In this document: piece by piece, positions 56,314 to 64,000 of the stretch
Position numbering within the stretch: the stretch's first letter is position 1
How the letters are laid out: each line of letters begins with the position of its first letter
Origin: an uncultured Flavobacteriales bacterium
GTDB lineage: Bacteria > Bacteroidota > Bacteroidia > Flavobacteriales_D > Parvicellaceae
Assembly: GCA_943787725.1 (NCBI GenBank)
Contig: CALSNM010000011.1
Location: 44,578-108,577 of the forward strand
Reading direction: 5' to 3'
Length of the DNA stretch: 64,000 nucleotides
Position numbers and translations under genes: made by a program
Notes under the pieces: model-generated
What the model was told of the DNA's origin: nothing
Seen by the model: the letters and a program-made list of their open reading frames with translations, nothing else
The model's database searches: none

Positions 56314-57234
56314 CTAGTTGGAATAATTCCTGAAAATAGATAACCATTTTTTAGGAATGGAATACAGGAGTATGCCTACAAAAATAATTATTGCTCCAGT
56401 AAATTCTTTTTTTGTGAAAACTTCATTTAAAATAAAGTAATTGGTTACAGATGCAAACAAAGGTTCTAAAGAGAAAATTAAAGCAACATATGTGGTGCTA
56501 ATATGCTTTTGGCCCCAAACGGTTACAAAATAGCAAAATAAAGTTCCGAGTAAGCCTAAATAAAGCACATTAAATACTGCCTCATTTTCAAAAAGAATAG
56601 GAGGGTAGTTGTATAGGAATTGCTTGGAAAAAAGCCCTGCAAAAGAGGCTAGGCCAGCAAAAAAGAATTGGTAAAAAATTAAGGCAAGAAAATTATATTT
56701 CCGCACGTACAATCCGGAAATGACAATATGCATAGCACAAATTACCGCGGCTACTAAGGTTATCAAGTCTCCTAGGTTAAATCCTGATAATCCGTTCTTT
56801 AAAGTAAGTAAAACAAGTCCAATTGCTACCATTAAAATAGATAAGGTTTGTTTCCTGTTAAATTTTTCCCAACCGAATAAAAACAAAATTATCGGAACCA
56901 TAATCACGGCAGAACAAGTAATAAATGCGCTGTGATTGGCGCTGGTAAAAATTATTCCAATTGTTTGAGATATATAAATAGCGCCTAGTAAAATACCTAA
57001 AACCAAGCCTGATTTTAAGGAGTCTTTATCCAAAAGGTTTTTCCATTTTTTGGTACTAATAAAGTAGGCGAATAGCACTAGAGTTGCAATCAAATTTCTT
57101 AAGCCAGACAATAGAAAGGGGTCGATAGATTTTGAAACATCTTTTACCACAGTAAAAGTAGTTCCCCAAATTAAACAACATCCCAAAATTGCGAGAATAG
57201 GTATCGTCGGCATGTTTCCTTGTACATTTTTCAC
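56314..57234 (-). CDS. EamA-family (DMT) transporter
   Basis: A 306-residue integral membrane protein with ten hydrophobic helices in two EamA repeats. The first repeat begins PILAILGCCLIWGTTFTVVK, and the second with LVAAVICAMHIVISGLYVRK. Helix 9 has the conserved YVALIFSLEPLFASVTNYF. The superfamily exports amino acids, metabolites or drugs, but the substrate cannot be assigned. The start is probably MKNVQGNMPTIPILAI at 57234. No partner gene on the same strand. Confidence 0.88.
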   Translation of the reverse strand: MKNVQGNMPTIPILAILGCCLIWGTTFTVVKDVSKSIDPFLLSGLRNLIATLVLFAYFISTKKWKNLLDKDSLKSGLVLGILLGAIYISQTIGIIFTSANHSAFITCSAVIMVPIILFLFGWEKFNRKQTLSILMVAIGLVLLTLKNGLSGFNLGDLITLVAAVICAMHIVISGLYVRKYNFLALIFYQFFFAGLASFAGLFSKQFLYNYPPILFENEAVFNVLYLGLLGTLFCYFVTVWGQKHISTTYVALIFSLEPLFASVTNYFILNEVFTKKEFTGAIIIFVGILLYSIPKKWLSIFRNYSN

Positions 57235-57304
57235 GCGGCGAATTTACATTTAATAATGTCAATCAAAGAAATACTCAGGCAATACTAGAAAAAAACGTAT
57301 AATG

Positions 57305-57679
57305 TTAAACCTTGTCAGCGTAATAAATATTTTCCAATAAAATATCCATAGAAACAATGTCTAATGTTTTTTCGTTTGTAGCTTCCAATAGTACCTTTGG
57401 TGCTTTGCCATTATCGTATGCTTCTTTAAATCTTTTAGCACACAAACACCATTTGTCTCCTTCCTTTAAGCCTTGAAAGCCCCATTGCGGCAAAGGTGTA
57501 GATAAATCATTTCCAACTTGTTTAGAAAACGCTAAAAATTCAGTTGTAGCAACAATGCAAACTGTATGTAAACCAAAATCTTCTTCACTGGTATTACAGC
57601 ACCCATCTCTAAAAAAACCTGTCATGGGGTTTGTACTACATAAGATTAAAGGCTGTCCAAAAACATTGAGATTTTCCAT
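57305..57679 (-). CDS. DUF2237 family protein
   Basis: A 124-residue DUF2237 protein: NVFGQPLILCSTNPMTGFFR, GCCNTSEEDFGLHTVCIVAT, GNDLSTPLPQWGFQGLKEGD, WCLCAKRFKEAYDNGKAPKV. Several conserved Cys (GCC, CLC, VC) are the hallmark of the family, whose function is unknown but which is widespread and cytoplasmic. The frame extends to 57733; the ATG at 57679 (MENLNVFGQPL) is the family-typical start. Downstream on the other strand lies the cupredoxin gene. Confidence 0.85.
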   Translation of the reverse strand: MENLNVFGQPLILCSTNPMTGFFRDGCCNTSEEDFGLHTVCIVATTEFLAFSKQVGNDLSTPLPQWGFQGLKEGDKWCLCAKRFKEAYDNGKAPKVLLEATNEKTLDIVSMDILLENIYYADKV

Positions 57680-57771
57680 TCTATAGCAATTAAGAAAAGT
57701 AAAAGTAATAAAATAACATGTGTTTTCTATCAACTATTATTATTTTTACCTTAACTAAAAGCTTATTGGTT

Positions 57772-58365
57772 GTGAAATATATTTATGGACTGTTGGTTTT
57801 ATTTTTTGGCTTGAATAGTTCTGCTCAGGAGACACATATTATTACGGGTTATGATCATTATTTTAGTCCAGATACTGCATTTGTAAATGTTGGAGATACT
57901 CTCCGATTAGTTAGTTTGGGGTATCACAGCATTACTGAACAAGATTCTATGGATTGGGTAAACAATACATCTGCAGATAATGGTGGATTTTGGATAGGTT
58001 TAGGTGGTTCTGGTGATTGGTTTACCATGAATCAATCAGGTAAATATTATTTTAATTGTAATCCTCATGCAACTATGGGCATGAAGGGAGTTCTTTATGT
58101 AGGTTCTGCTCTGGGTCAAAAAGAAGTGTCTTATATAGATGAATTCAAAGCATATCTGGATAAAACCAATAGACTTAATTTAGATTATACAAACGTTAAA
58201 TCGATAAATGTTTATTCGATAACTGGAAAATTAGTTTACACTACCCCGGCAGATTGCCGTTCAAGCAGAAAGGTTGTTGATTTTAAGTTTGATACGGGAA
58301 TTTATTTGGTTTCATTTCTAAACGAAAATAATATTAGAGTTACCAAGAAAATTATAATACAATAA
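57772..58365 (+). CDS. Cupredoxin-like secreted protein with T9SS sorting domain
   Basis: A 197-residue protein if the GTG at 57772 is used (VKYIYGLLVLFFGLNSSAQ gives a good signal peptide; an earlier open frame from 57718 has a poor one). The core is a plastocyanin fold: FSPDTAFVNVGDTLRLVSLG, YHSITEQD (first His ligand) and YYFNCNPHATMGMKGVLYVG, in which C-x2-H-x4-M gives the other copper ligands. The C-terminus has a T9SS domain (INVYSITGKLVY; TGIYLVSFLNENNIRVTKKI). It is a likely surface-exposed copper protein, possibly an electron carrier or copper-binding protein. Confidence 0.82.
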   Translation: MKYIYGLLVLFFGLNSSAQETHIITGYDHYFSPDTAFVNVGDTLRLVSLGYHSITEQDSMDWVNNTSADNGGFWIGLGGSGDWFTMNQSGKYYFNCNPHATMGMKGVLYVGSALGQKEVSYIDEFKAYLDKTNRLNLDYTNVKSINVYSITGKLVYTTPADCRSSRKVVDFKFDTGIYLVSFLNENNIRVTKKIIIQ

Positions 58366-58375
58366 CTTAAGGTAA

Positions 58376-58885
58376 ATGAAATTAGTTCGATCCACTTTAT
58401 ATCACGTGCCAATAATAATGAGTTTTATTCATGATGCTCAGATCTATTTGGCAAGTTTGAAAATAGACCAATGGCAAGATGGTTATCCAAATAAAGAAAA
58501 AATTGAATTGGATATAAGTAATAACGATAGCTATGTGGTTATGGATGATAATGAAACAATTATCGGAACAACTGTTTTTACTACAAAAAAAGAACGTTCA
58601 TATAAGGCAATACAAGGTAAGTGGATAACCAATGATAACGAAGAATACGGAGTTATTCACAGGCTTGCGGTAGGAGATAAATATCGTAATTTAGGTATGG
58701 CGCGATTTGTATTTAAAGAATGTCATAAAAGGTTGAAAGAAAATAACATAGGAAGTCTTCGGATTGATACACATGAAGGAAACAAGGGCATGCAATACCT
58801 ATTAAAGGATCTAGGATATATCTATTGTGGTATAATTATTTTGGAGAGTGGAGATGAAAGATTAGCGTTTGAAAAAGTACTTTAG
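58376..58885 (+). CDS. GNAT family N-acetyltransferase
   Basis: A 169-residue GNAT-fold enzyme. The acetyl-CoA-binding motif is HRLAVGDKYRNLGMARFVFK (about residues 98-117), with the R/Q-x-x-G-x-G/A pattern (NLGMA), preceded by strands and DNETIIGTTVF, and followed by GSLRIDTHEGNKGMQYLLKD and YIYCGII. It transfers an acetyl group to an amine; the substrate is unknown. It follows the cupredoxin gene by 10 nt, perhaps co-transcribed. Confidence 0.85.
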   Translation: MKLVRSTLYHVPIIMSFIHDAQIYLASLKIDQWQDGYPNKEKIELDISNNDSYVVMDDNETIIGTTVFTTKKERSYKAIQGKWITNDNEEYGVIHRLAVGDKYRNLGMARFVFKECHKRLKENNIGSLRIDTHEGNKGMQYLLKDLGYIYCGIIILESGDERLAFEKVL

Positions 58886-58909
58886 AATATAACTGAGTAA
58901 GGATTATAA

Positions 58910-59539
58910 ATGAGATTGATGTTTTTTACATATTTGTTTTTTGTAATCCATTTGCTGGCAGCTCAGGATAGTAGAGATTTTTATGGCAGTAATACCTATT
59001 TTGAGGTTCAAACGCTAAATGACTCTGTCTTTAATCTTAATAATAAGCGTGATGTTCTTTTAGATTCTAAAGTAGATGTGTTGAGTATCTCAATAAATGA
59101 CTCGGTCCTTCATTTTAAAAATCAATTGAATAAGTCGGAAAAAGAAGCGTTTACGCAAAGAACCTATTCCATAAGGCTGCAAACCAATGGTTATCATTTT
59201 GAATGTAGGGATAAGCCAGATTATTTATTTGCAATCGATAACTTAAAATTAACAAATATAACAGGTCCTAAAATCCACATAAAAGCTAGTTACAAGGTTT
59301 TTAGGATTAATAAGAAAAAGAAAAAAATGATTTCGGTTGAGGATGTAATTATTAAAATTAATAAAGCTGATATAACCGGTATTTTATTTGGAATAAAATA
59401 TACGTATAACCCAAAAGACAATTTAAAAAAGGCTAAAATTAAAGATGCTGTCAAATTTGTTGCTGTTGTCGGGGCTAGTTTTTTTGCTTTACGCACCATT
59501 GTTAAGTATAGGGCCGTTTTATTTCCTTCACTATTCTAA
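58910..59539 (+). CDS. Exported protein of unknown function
   Basis: A 209-residue protein with a signal peptide (RLMFFTYLFFVIHLLAAQ). The central part (about 25-170) is beta/helical with repeated Asn-Asp/Lys loops (NKRDVLLDSKVDVLSISIND; YSIRLQTNGYHFECRDKPDY) and the C-terminus contains a probable membrane helix (KFVAVVGASFFALRTIV). No motif recognised. It converges with the TonB-like gene, their stop codons overlapping by 3 nt. Third gene of the cupredoxin-GNAT cluster. Confidence 0.65.
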   Translation: MRLMFFTYLFFVIHLLAAQDSRDFYGSNTYFEVQTLNDSVFNLNNKRDVLLDSKVDVLSISINDSVLHFKNQLNKSEKEAFTQRTYSIRLQTNGYHFECRDKPDYLFAIDNLKLTNITGPKIHIKASYKVFRINKKKKKMISVEDVIIKINKADITGILFGIKYTYNPKDNLKKAKIKDAVKFVAVVGASFFALRTIVKYRAVLFPSLF

Positions 59540-60356
59540 CAACCGAATTCTATATTTCCAAATGTTAATATAAAATCTTGGAGAACAGCATTTCCATTAT
59601 TGTCTTTTGCTGGAGTCCAATTTCTAAAGTTATTAGTTAGGTCAAGTATTAATTCATCAACTTCAATAAAACCAGAAGATTGTTTTACGATGACGTTGTT
59701 TATTTCTCCTAGTTCATTTACATTGAAATATATTATTAATTGATCCATCTTATTTTGATGGGTCGCAGGGATTTTACTTAAACTATTTTCTTCTAAATAT
59801 TCAATTAATAAATTATAACCAAATACTGGCATTGCCGAAAATTCAGGAACAACCACTAAAGAAATATCTTTCATATTTCTATACTCCGTTTCGTTTGTTA
59901 CGGGATTTTTATACTTATACGCAACTCTAATGCTAACATTATCGTTAATATCAAGAGAATTAATTAATTCTCTTTGTTCATGTGATAAAGTGTCATTTGC
60001 ACTATGTAGTATATATTCATCATCATTCTTATTGAAAATCATTTCTACAGAAACATAGTCAGACACCCAGCCTATAGGGTATCCTGGCACGAAGTCTTTA
60101 ATTAATTTAGATTCTGATAATCTACTTTTTGTAGTTGTTCCGTTATACCTTCCTTTGATATTAAAAAATAAACTTTTTTCAACTTTATCTAATCAGAGTT
60201 GATGGAATTCAAGTCAATCAGTTGTTTTAAACTGTTTGTTGAGTCAGATCCGACGTTTATTTTTGTTTCTACAATTGACTTTTCATTGCTAAAACTAAAT
60301 GCTGCAATAGCAATCACTATAATTAGTGAAATTGAAGTTATTGTAATTTTATTCAT
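59536..60356 (-). CDS. TonB C-terminal-domain protein with N-terminal anchor; one frameshift
   Basis: Reconstructed as about 273 residues. From the ATG at 60356: MNKITITSISLIIVIAIAAF, a single membrane anchor or signal, then KINVGSDSTNSLKQLIDLNS to a stop at about 60192. A one-base correction there continues LDKVEKSLFFNIKGRYNGTT and YPIGWVSDYVSVEMIF. The last 90 residues are TonB_C-like: QLIIYFNVNELGEINNVIVK, QSSGFIEVDELILDLTNNFR, NWTPAKDNNG. Classical TonB has a proline-rich spacer, which is absent, so it may be a signalling or envelope protein using this domain rather than an energy transducer. Confidence 0.72.
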
Positions 60357-60483
60357 ATCTCAAGTGTATTTTTGTAAAATACTATTAAATGAGCAATAAT
60401 GAGACAGGGAAATGTAAAAATAATGTAAATCGCCTGTTTTCAAGAATTAAATTTAAGTTGTTACTTTTACAAAAAAATAAGCA

Positions 60484-61353
60484 ATGACTAAAATACTTTT
60501 CTTCCAAATCATTCTGATAGCAACAATAATTACCTCTTGCGTTGCGGAGCAGCAGCAGAATGCTGAACCAACAGCAATTAGTGCTATAGAGACATCAAGC
60601 ATTAAAGAAATTGTTAATCCGCGTAAAATGTTGAATGAAGCTTATCAGCAGTTTAAGGAAGGTAATGATGACGCGTCCATTATGCTTGCAAATAAAGTTT
60701 TGGATATTGGTAGAGAAACAAATAACGACACTTTGATTGGTGGGGCATTGTCTAGCTTATGTCGGAACGCCCAAAGAACTCTAGATACAGTAAGATTAGC
60801 TGAGTTAAGTAAAGAATTAGAACAATTGTCAATTTCCTCTGGAGATCAGAAATGGTTGATGAAGAGAGCACATATGAACGCAGAAATGTGGCGATTAATT
60901 GGAAACATGGAAAGGGCAGAGGCTTTCTACAATGAAAGTATGCGGATTAGTTCTTCAATCGGTGCAAAAGGGATGTTTACAATAGATCATTTTAACAAAT
61001 CGTTCGTTTCTACGGCAACTGGAGATTATGCCGAAGCCAATCGTTTGATTGCAAAATATTACGCATTAAGAAAAGAGGCTGATTCTACATCTGAAGATGC
61101 TTATGGATTGATAGCATTAGCTTATTTATTGGAACAAAAAGGCAATTACAAAGGAGCTCACGAAGTTGCGGTTGTTACAAGACGGTTGTTTGAAGAACAA
61201 AACCTTTTTCCAGAACCGCCAGATGAAAAGCCGTTGTTGATGGTTGAAGCTAAAGTTGTAAAGATACTTACTGCTGAAGTATTAGAAAAAATAAGCGCTG
61301 CCTCAATGGCTCAATCTGTTAATGGTTTATTGGAAAAATATTTGACTAAATAA
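60484..61353 (+). CDS. Lipoprotein with TPR-like helices
   Basis: A 289-residue protein with lipoprotein signal TKILFFQIILIATIITSC (Cys19). The mature part is a helical repeat series: NEAYQQFKEGNDDASIMLAN, NNDTLIGGALSSLCRNAQRT, RAEAFYNESMRISSSIGAKG, GDYAEANRLIAKYYALRKEA, AYLLEQKGNYKGAHEVAVVT, typical of TPR units of about 34-40 residues. It would be a periplasmic scaffold. It is followed by a convergent MuiA-family gene (7 nt between stops). Confidence 0.75.
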   Translation: MTKILFFQIILIATIITSCVAEQQQNAEPTAISAIETSSIKEIVNPRKMLNEAYQQFKEGNDDASIMLANKVLDIGRETNNDTLIGGALSSLCRNAQRTLDTVRLAELSKELEQLSISSGDQKWLMKRAHMNAEMWRLIGNMERAEAFYNESMRISSSIGAKGMFTIDHFNKSFVSTATGDYAEANRLIAKYYALRKEADSTSEDAYGLIALAYLLEQKGNYKGAHEVAVVTRRLFEEQNLFPEPPDEKPLLMVEAKVVKILTAEVLEKISAASMAQSVNGLLEKYLTK

Positions 61354-61360
61354 TTTTGTT

Positions 61361-63004
61361 CTACAAATTGCTCAAATTCTTATCCTTCGGGTATTTGACT
61401 TGGAACTTAAATAATACCTCAGCTGTTTCTCCTGGTTGAACAGTAAGTTTCCATAATAGTTTACCAGTTGTTTCGTCATATTCCGCAGAACTGTTATCTA
61501 ACATCTCAACTTCAATTTCTTTTATTTTGGACAACGGGATTTGATCAACTACCTCAATTTCAATCGCTTTTAGCTTGTTATTTCTTACTTTTATTTCATA
61601 TCCTCGTGTAGATTTTTTCTTCCCTGCAAACCCTGCGTTTTTACAAAAATCTTTAATTTTTTCTCGGGTAATAACAATGCCTTTGTCACGTCCCATAGAC
61701 ACAGCCAACGTATCATCTGTAGTGTTTGTGTTTAAATAGGATTCTCCGATGTATGTTCCTTCGAAATAAACATTTGCATAGCCAGGAAGTAAATAGTAAT
61801 CTCCCCATTCAATAATGTTAGCTAATAAAAATGCATCTTTATCAGTTTTAGGAGCCGAAAAATATTGATAACCTACTGGAAGATCATAATTCTGAATTTC
61901 GATTAATTCAGACTCGCCATTGCTTTTTATGGTGTAAGGAAGAGCTATTTTAAATGTGGTGTTAACATTACTTTGAGTCACAGAAGTGAAATCAGCAGAA
62001 GATAAACCTTCTGAATAGAACATATTATCTTGGTCTTCAAGACTAGATCCTTGATTATTATAATCATCTGATACTTCCGCCAAAGCTTGTGAATATTGCT
62101 TTCTTCCCTTAGCACGGTTGTTTTTCGCTTTGTACTCATTATAGTAGGCTAAGTACCAGGGGGTTACTGCCGGCTGTGTATTGTTAATTGAGGGATTTCC
62201 AGTAGATAGTGTTATGTTTACTTTTTTCCAGTCAAATCCTGTGTTTTGAGCTATTTCAGCTTTATATGTCAATGAAATTGGTTCATTAATATCTTTTGTT
62301 CTTATGTCATACTTGGGCGACCATGAAGCGTTATTCGTTATATAACTCAATTCAAATTTGGTTGTAGACTTTACTTTTGCAGCCACCTTAACAATTACAT
62401 CGCTAGTGTACCTACCTTGCGGAGAATTGGCATTTTTCAATTCTTTGTTTAAACGTGAAACTATTTTATTTAATTTTTTTTTACTTGTTTTAATATCTAA
62501 AAGTTTTGTTTCAATTTCCTGCAGTCTTTCTCTGTAGAAGTCTGCCATTTCCATCAGGTCTTCTATGTCAACGCCATTCTGTTCTCCTGCGATAGACTTA
62601 TTTGCTAGCAGCATATTTTTTTCTTCTTCATATACTATTTCATGGCTACTTCTTATGTTCAGCTTAAAATATATTTTTTCTAGACTATCTTTCAAAATAG
62701 CAATTCTTTGATCATTCTCGTGGCTTTTTAGGTGATTGACTTTATGTCCAACAGAAAGAATGGTAATCGCATCGTTCTTGGCTTTTATCTGCAGGCTACT
62801 TTTATTGATGTTTTGCGTAAGATTTTCAAAAACTATTGTTCTGGATCCTGCAGGCACTGGAATTATAGCCTCCCGAGTCACTTGCGCTCCGCTTAAAAAA
62901 ACAGTAACACTGGTAATTTTAGAATCTGTCTGGATTTGATTTTGTTGCCCGAAAATTGTTAAACATAAAAATAATGGGATAATAAAGCTGAATTTGTGTG
63001 CCAT
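61361..63004 (-). CDS. Mucoidy inhibitor MuiA family protein (DUF4140/DUF4139)
   Basis: A 547-residue secreted protein. Signal peptide (HKFSFIIPLFLCLTIFGQ), DUF4140 (about 30-130) with SKITSVTVFLSGAQVTREAI and SVGHKVNHLKSHENDQRIAI, a helical coiled-coil linker (about 130-220: MEMADFYRERLQEIETKLLD), then the DUF4139 beta domain (about 225-547) with FELSYITNNASWSPKYDIRT, KAEIAQNTGFDWKKVNITLS and KLTVQPGETAEVLFKFQVKY. The family is named after a Pseudomonas mucoidy phenotype; its biochemical function is unknown. The ATG at 63004 is preferred over 63052. Confidence 0.88.
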   Translation of the reverse strand: MAHKFSFIIPLFLCLTIFGQQNQIQTDSKITSVTVFLSGAQVTREAIIPVPAGSRTIVFENLTQNINKSSLQIKAKNDAITILSVGHKVNHLKSHENDQRIAILKDSLEKIYFKLNIRSSHEIVYEEEKNMLLANKSIAGEQNGVDIEDLMEMADFYRERLQEIETKLLDIKTSKKKLNKIVSRLNKELKNANSPQGRYTSDVIVKVAAKVKSTTKFELSYITNNASWSPKYDIRTKDINEPISLTYKAEIAQNTGFDWKKVNITLSTGNPSINNTQPAVTPWYLAYYNEYKAKNNRAKGRKQYSQALAEVSDDYNNQGSSLEDQDNMFYSEGLSSADFTSVTQSNVNTTFKIALPYTIKSNGESELIEIQNYDLPVGYQYFSAPKTDKDAFLLANIIEWGDYYLLPGYANVYFEGTYIGESYLNTNTTDDTLAVSMGRDKGIVITREKIKDFCKNAGFAGKKKSTRGYEIKVRNNKLKAIEIEVVDQIPLSKIKEIEVEMLDNSSAEYDETTGKLLWKLTVQPGETAEVLFKFQVKYPKDKNLSNL

Positions 63005-63071
63005 TTCAAAAAAAATTAATTGTATGTGTAAAAGTAAATGAATCCTAACCATATGAGGAACTACAATTTAT

Positions 63072-63079
63072 TAGTTTTG
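63072..63079 (+). promoter_or_regulatory. Candidate -7 element for surE
   Basis: TAGTTTTG, matching TAnnTTTG, lies 30 nt before the ATG at 63110 and is part of a 12-base string (TTAGTTTTGCAC) shared with the region before the nuclease-like gene at 54744. Confidence 0.45.
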
Positions 63080-63109
63080 CACAAACAATAGAAGTTATTC
63101 AATAGTTAG

Positions 63110-63874
63110 ATGGAAAGACCTTTAATATTAGTTACAAATGATGATGGCTTTACTGCAAAGGGTATTAAGTCATTAATAAATGCTGTTTCGGAATTTGGAG
63201 ACTTACTAATTGTGGCTCCAGATAAGCCGCAGTCCGGAATGGGGCATGCAATTACTGTAAATGAGCCTCTAAGGGTTTCATTGTCTGATTATTTTAAAGG
63301 ACATAAGATGTACATCTGTTCGGGTACTCCCGTAGATTGCATCAAAATGGGTATTTACAAATTAAAAGGTAAATTGCCTGATTTAATTGTCTCTGGCATT
63401 AATCATGGTTCTAATGCTTCTACAAATGTATTATACTCAGGAACGATGTCAGCAGCTGTGGAAGGTGCGTTAGAAGGTGTTCCAAGTATCGGTTTTTCGT
63501 TATTGGATTATGATGTCGATGCAGATTTTGAGCCGTCAAAGCACTTTGTAAAAAAAATTGTAAAAGAAGCATTGGAAAATAAAATGGAAAAGGGAATATG
63601 TTTAAACGTAAACATTCCTAAACTACCTTTATCAAAAATAAAAGGGGTCAAAATATGTCGACAAGCCCGAGCCTTTTGGGATGATACTTTTGAGGAACGA
63701 ACAGATCCTCTAGGAAAAAAATATTACTGGCTGACGGGAGAGTTTCATGACCACGATAAAGCTGAAGACACAGATATGTCTGCATTAGAGAACAAATATG
63801 TTTCTATTGTTCCTACGCAGTTCGATATGACTGCTCACGATGCAATCAATTACTTAAATGAATGGAAATTATGA
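63110..63874 (+). CDS. surE: 5'/3'-nucleotidase SurE
   Basis: A 254-residue SurE. The metal-binding start ILVTNDDGF contains the conserved DD pair; VAPDKPQSGMGHAITVNEPL, CSGTPVDCIKMGIY and VSGINHGSNASTNVLYSGTM are the other hallmark regions, with the acidic/His catalytic site in place. It dephosphorylates nucleoside monophosphates and supports stress survival. The stop overlaps the start of the next gene by 3 nt (ATGATG). Confidence 0.95.
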   Translation: MERPLILVTNDDGFTAKGIKSLINAVSEFGDLLIVAPDKPQSGMGHAITVNEPLRVSLSDYFKGHKMYICSGTPVDCIKMGIYKLKGKLPDLIVSGINHGSNASTNVLYSGTMSAAVEGALEGVPSIGFSLLDYDVDADFEPSKHFVKKIVKEALENKMEKGICLNVNIPKLPLSKIKGVKICRQARAFWDDTFEERTDPLGKKYYWLTGEFHDHDKAEDTDMSALENKYVSIVPTQFDMTAHDAINYLNEWKL

Positions 63875-64000
63875 TGTTAACTGGATGGAAAAAGAAATAT
63901 GACCTTGCTTGGATTGGCATAACTTTAGGTGTTGTTTTACCTCCGTTGGGGTTTTTACTATCTAAGTATGTAAAAAGTCCAAGCAGTAGTTATAAGAATT
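63871..64000 (+). CDS. Membrane protein fragment, cut by window edge
   Basis: The ATG at 63871 overlaps the surE stop and begins MMLTGWKKKYDLAWIGITLG then VVLPPLGFLLSKYVKSPSS, with one membrane helix; the frame is open to the right edge, so only 43 residues are seen. Translationally coupled to surE. In many Bacteroidota surE is followed by a small membrane protein and lpxB, but nothing here identifies it further. Confidence 0.65.
   Translation, partial: MMLTGWKKKYDLAWIGITLGVVLPPLGFLLSKYVKSPSSSYKN

Overview
The window reads as chromosomal DNA of a Bacteroidota bacterium, most likely order Flavobacteriales. The evidence is AT-rich sequence, candidate promoters of the Bacteroidota TAnnTTTG type, six secreted proteins ending in type IX secretion (T9SS) sorting domains, SprB-type repeats, DUF5686 and DUF2490 outer-membrane proteins, a CCC-motif/DUF2752 pair, and BshC of the bacillithiol pathway. 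I see no rRNA, tRNA, CRISPR array, insertion sequence, phage or plasmid gene. Most of it looks like core genome.

Layout. 0-10 kb: a cut universal stress protein, then ettA with three small genes (S4 RNA-binding, DUF2007, cyclophilin), an alpha/beta hydrolase, a large DUF5686 protein and, on the other strand, a secreted lysyl-endopeptidase-like protease with SprB repeats. 10-25 kb: intact housekeeping genes: pyrR-pyrB, a STAS protein, a T9SS protein, rnz, a long cold-shock-domain protein, nitroreductase, S45 acylase, prmC, ligA, DUF6913, shikimate kinase, pbpC. 25-36 kb: dnaK, a LURP-one-like protein, DUF2752 and CCC-motif genes, comEC, a polytopic membrane protein, a lipoprotein, an M48 peptidase and two small envelope proteins. 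Nearly every gene here is interrupted by indels. 36-49 kb: choice-of-anchor-B T9SS protein, ABCG-like transporter with two exported neighbours, pfkA, priA, a lipoprotein and a T9SS hydrolase. 49-64 kb: divergent NRAMP transporter, bshC, selO, a CxxCH-containing T9SS protein, a candidate nuclease, a lipoprotein FKBP, EamA transporter, DUF2237, cupredoxin T9SS protein, acetyltransferase, TonB-like protein, TPR lipoprotein, MuiA-family protein, surE.

The main cautionary result is clustered frameshifts (7.7-8.2, 26.3-26.4, 27.9-30.4, 33.7-35.3, 47.7 and 60.2 kb) while about 16 kb stretches are clean. The near-essential dnaK carries two one-base A deletions that restore perfectly conserved sequence when corrected. 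This points to sequencing or consensus error rather than true decay. I rebuilt the broken genes by hand where possible.

The most biologically interesting items are an NRAMP-fold transporter whose DPGN metal motif reads GVSH, a 1071-residue ABCG-like transporter fused to a regulatory N-terminal half, a sigma-54-like promoter with an inverted repeat before dnaK, two genes whose start codon directly follows a terminator, and a stand-alone winged-helix/PD-(D/E)XK-like protein. I did not find convincing evidence for a wholly new defence or mobile system.
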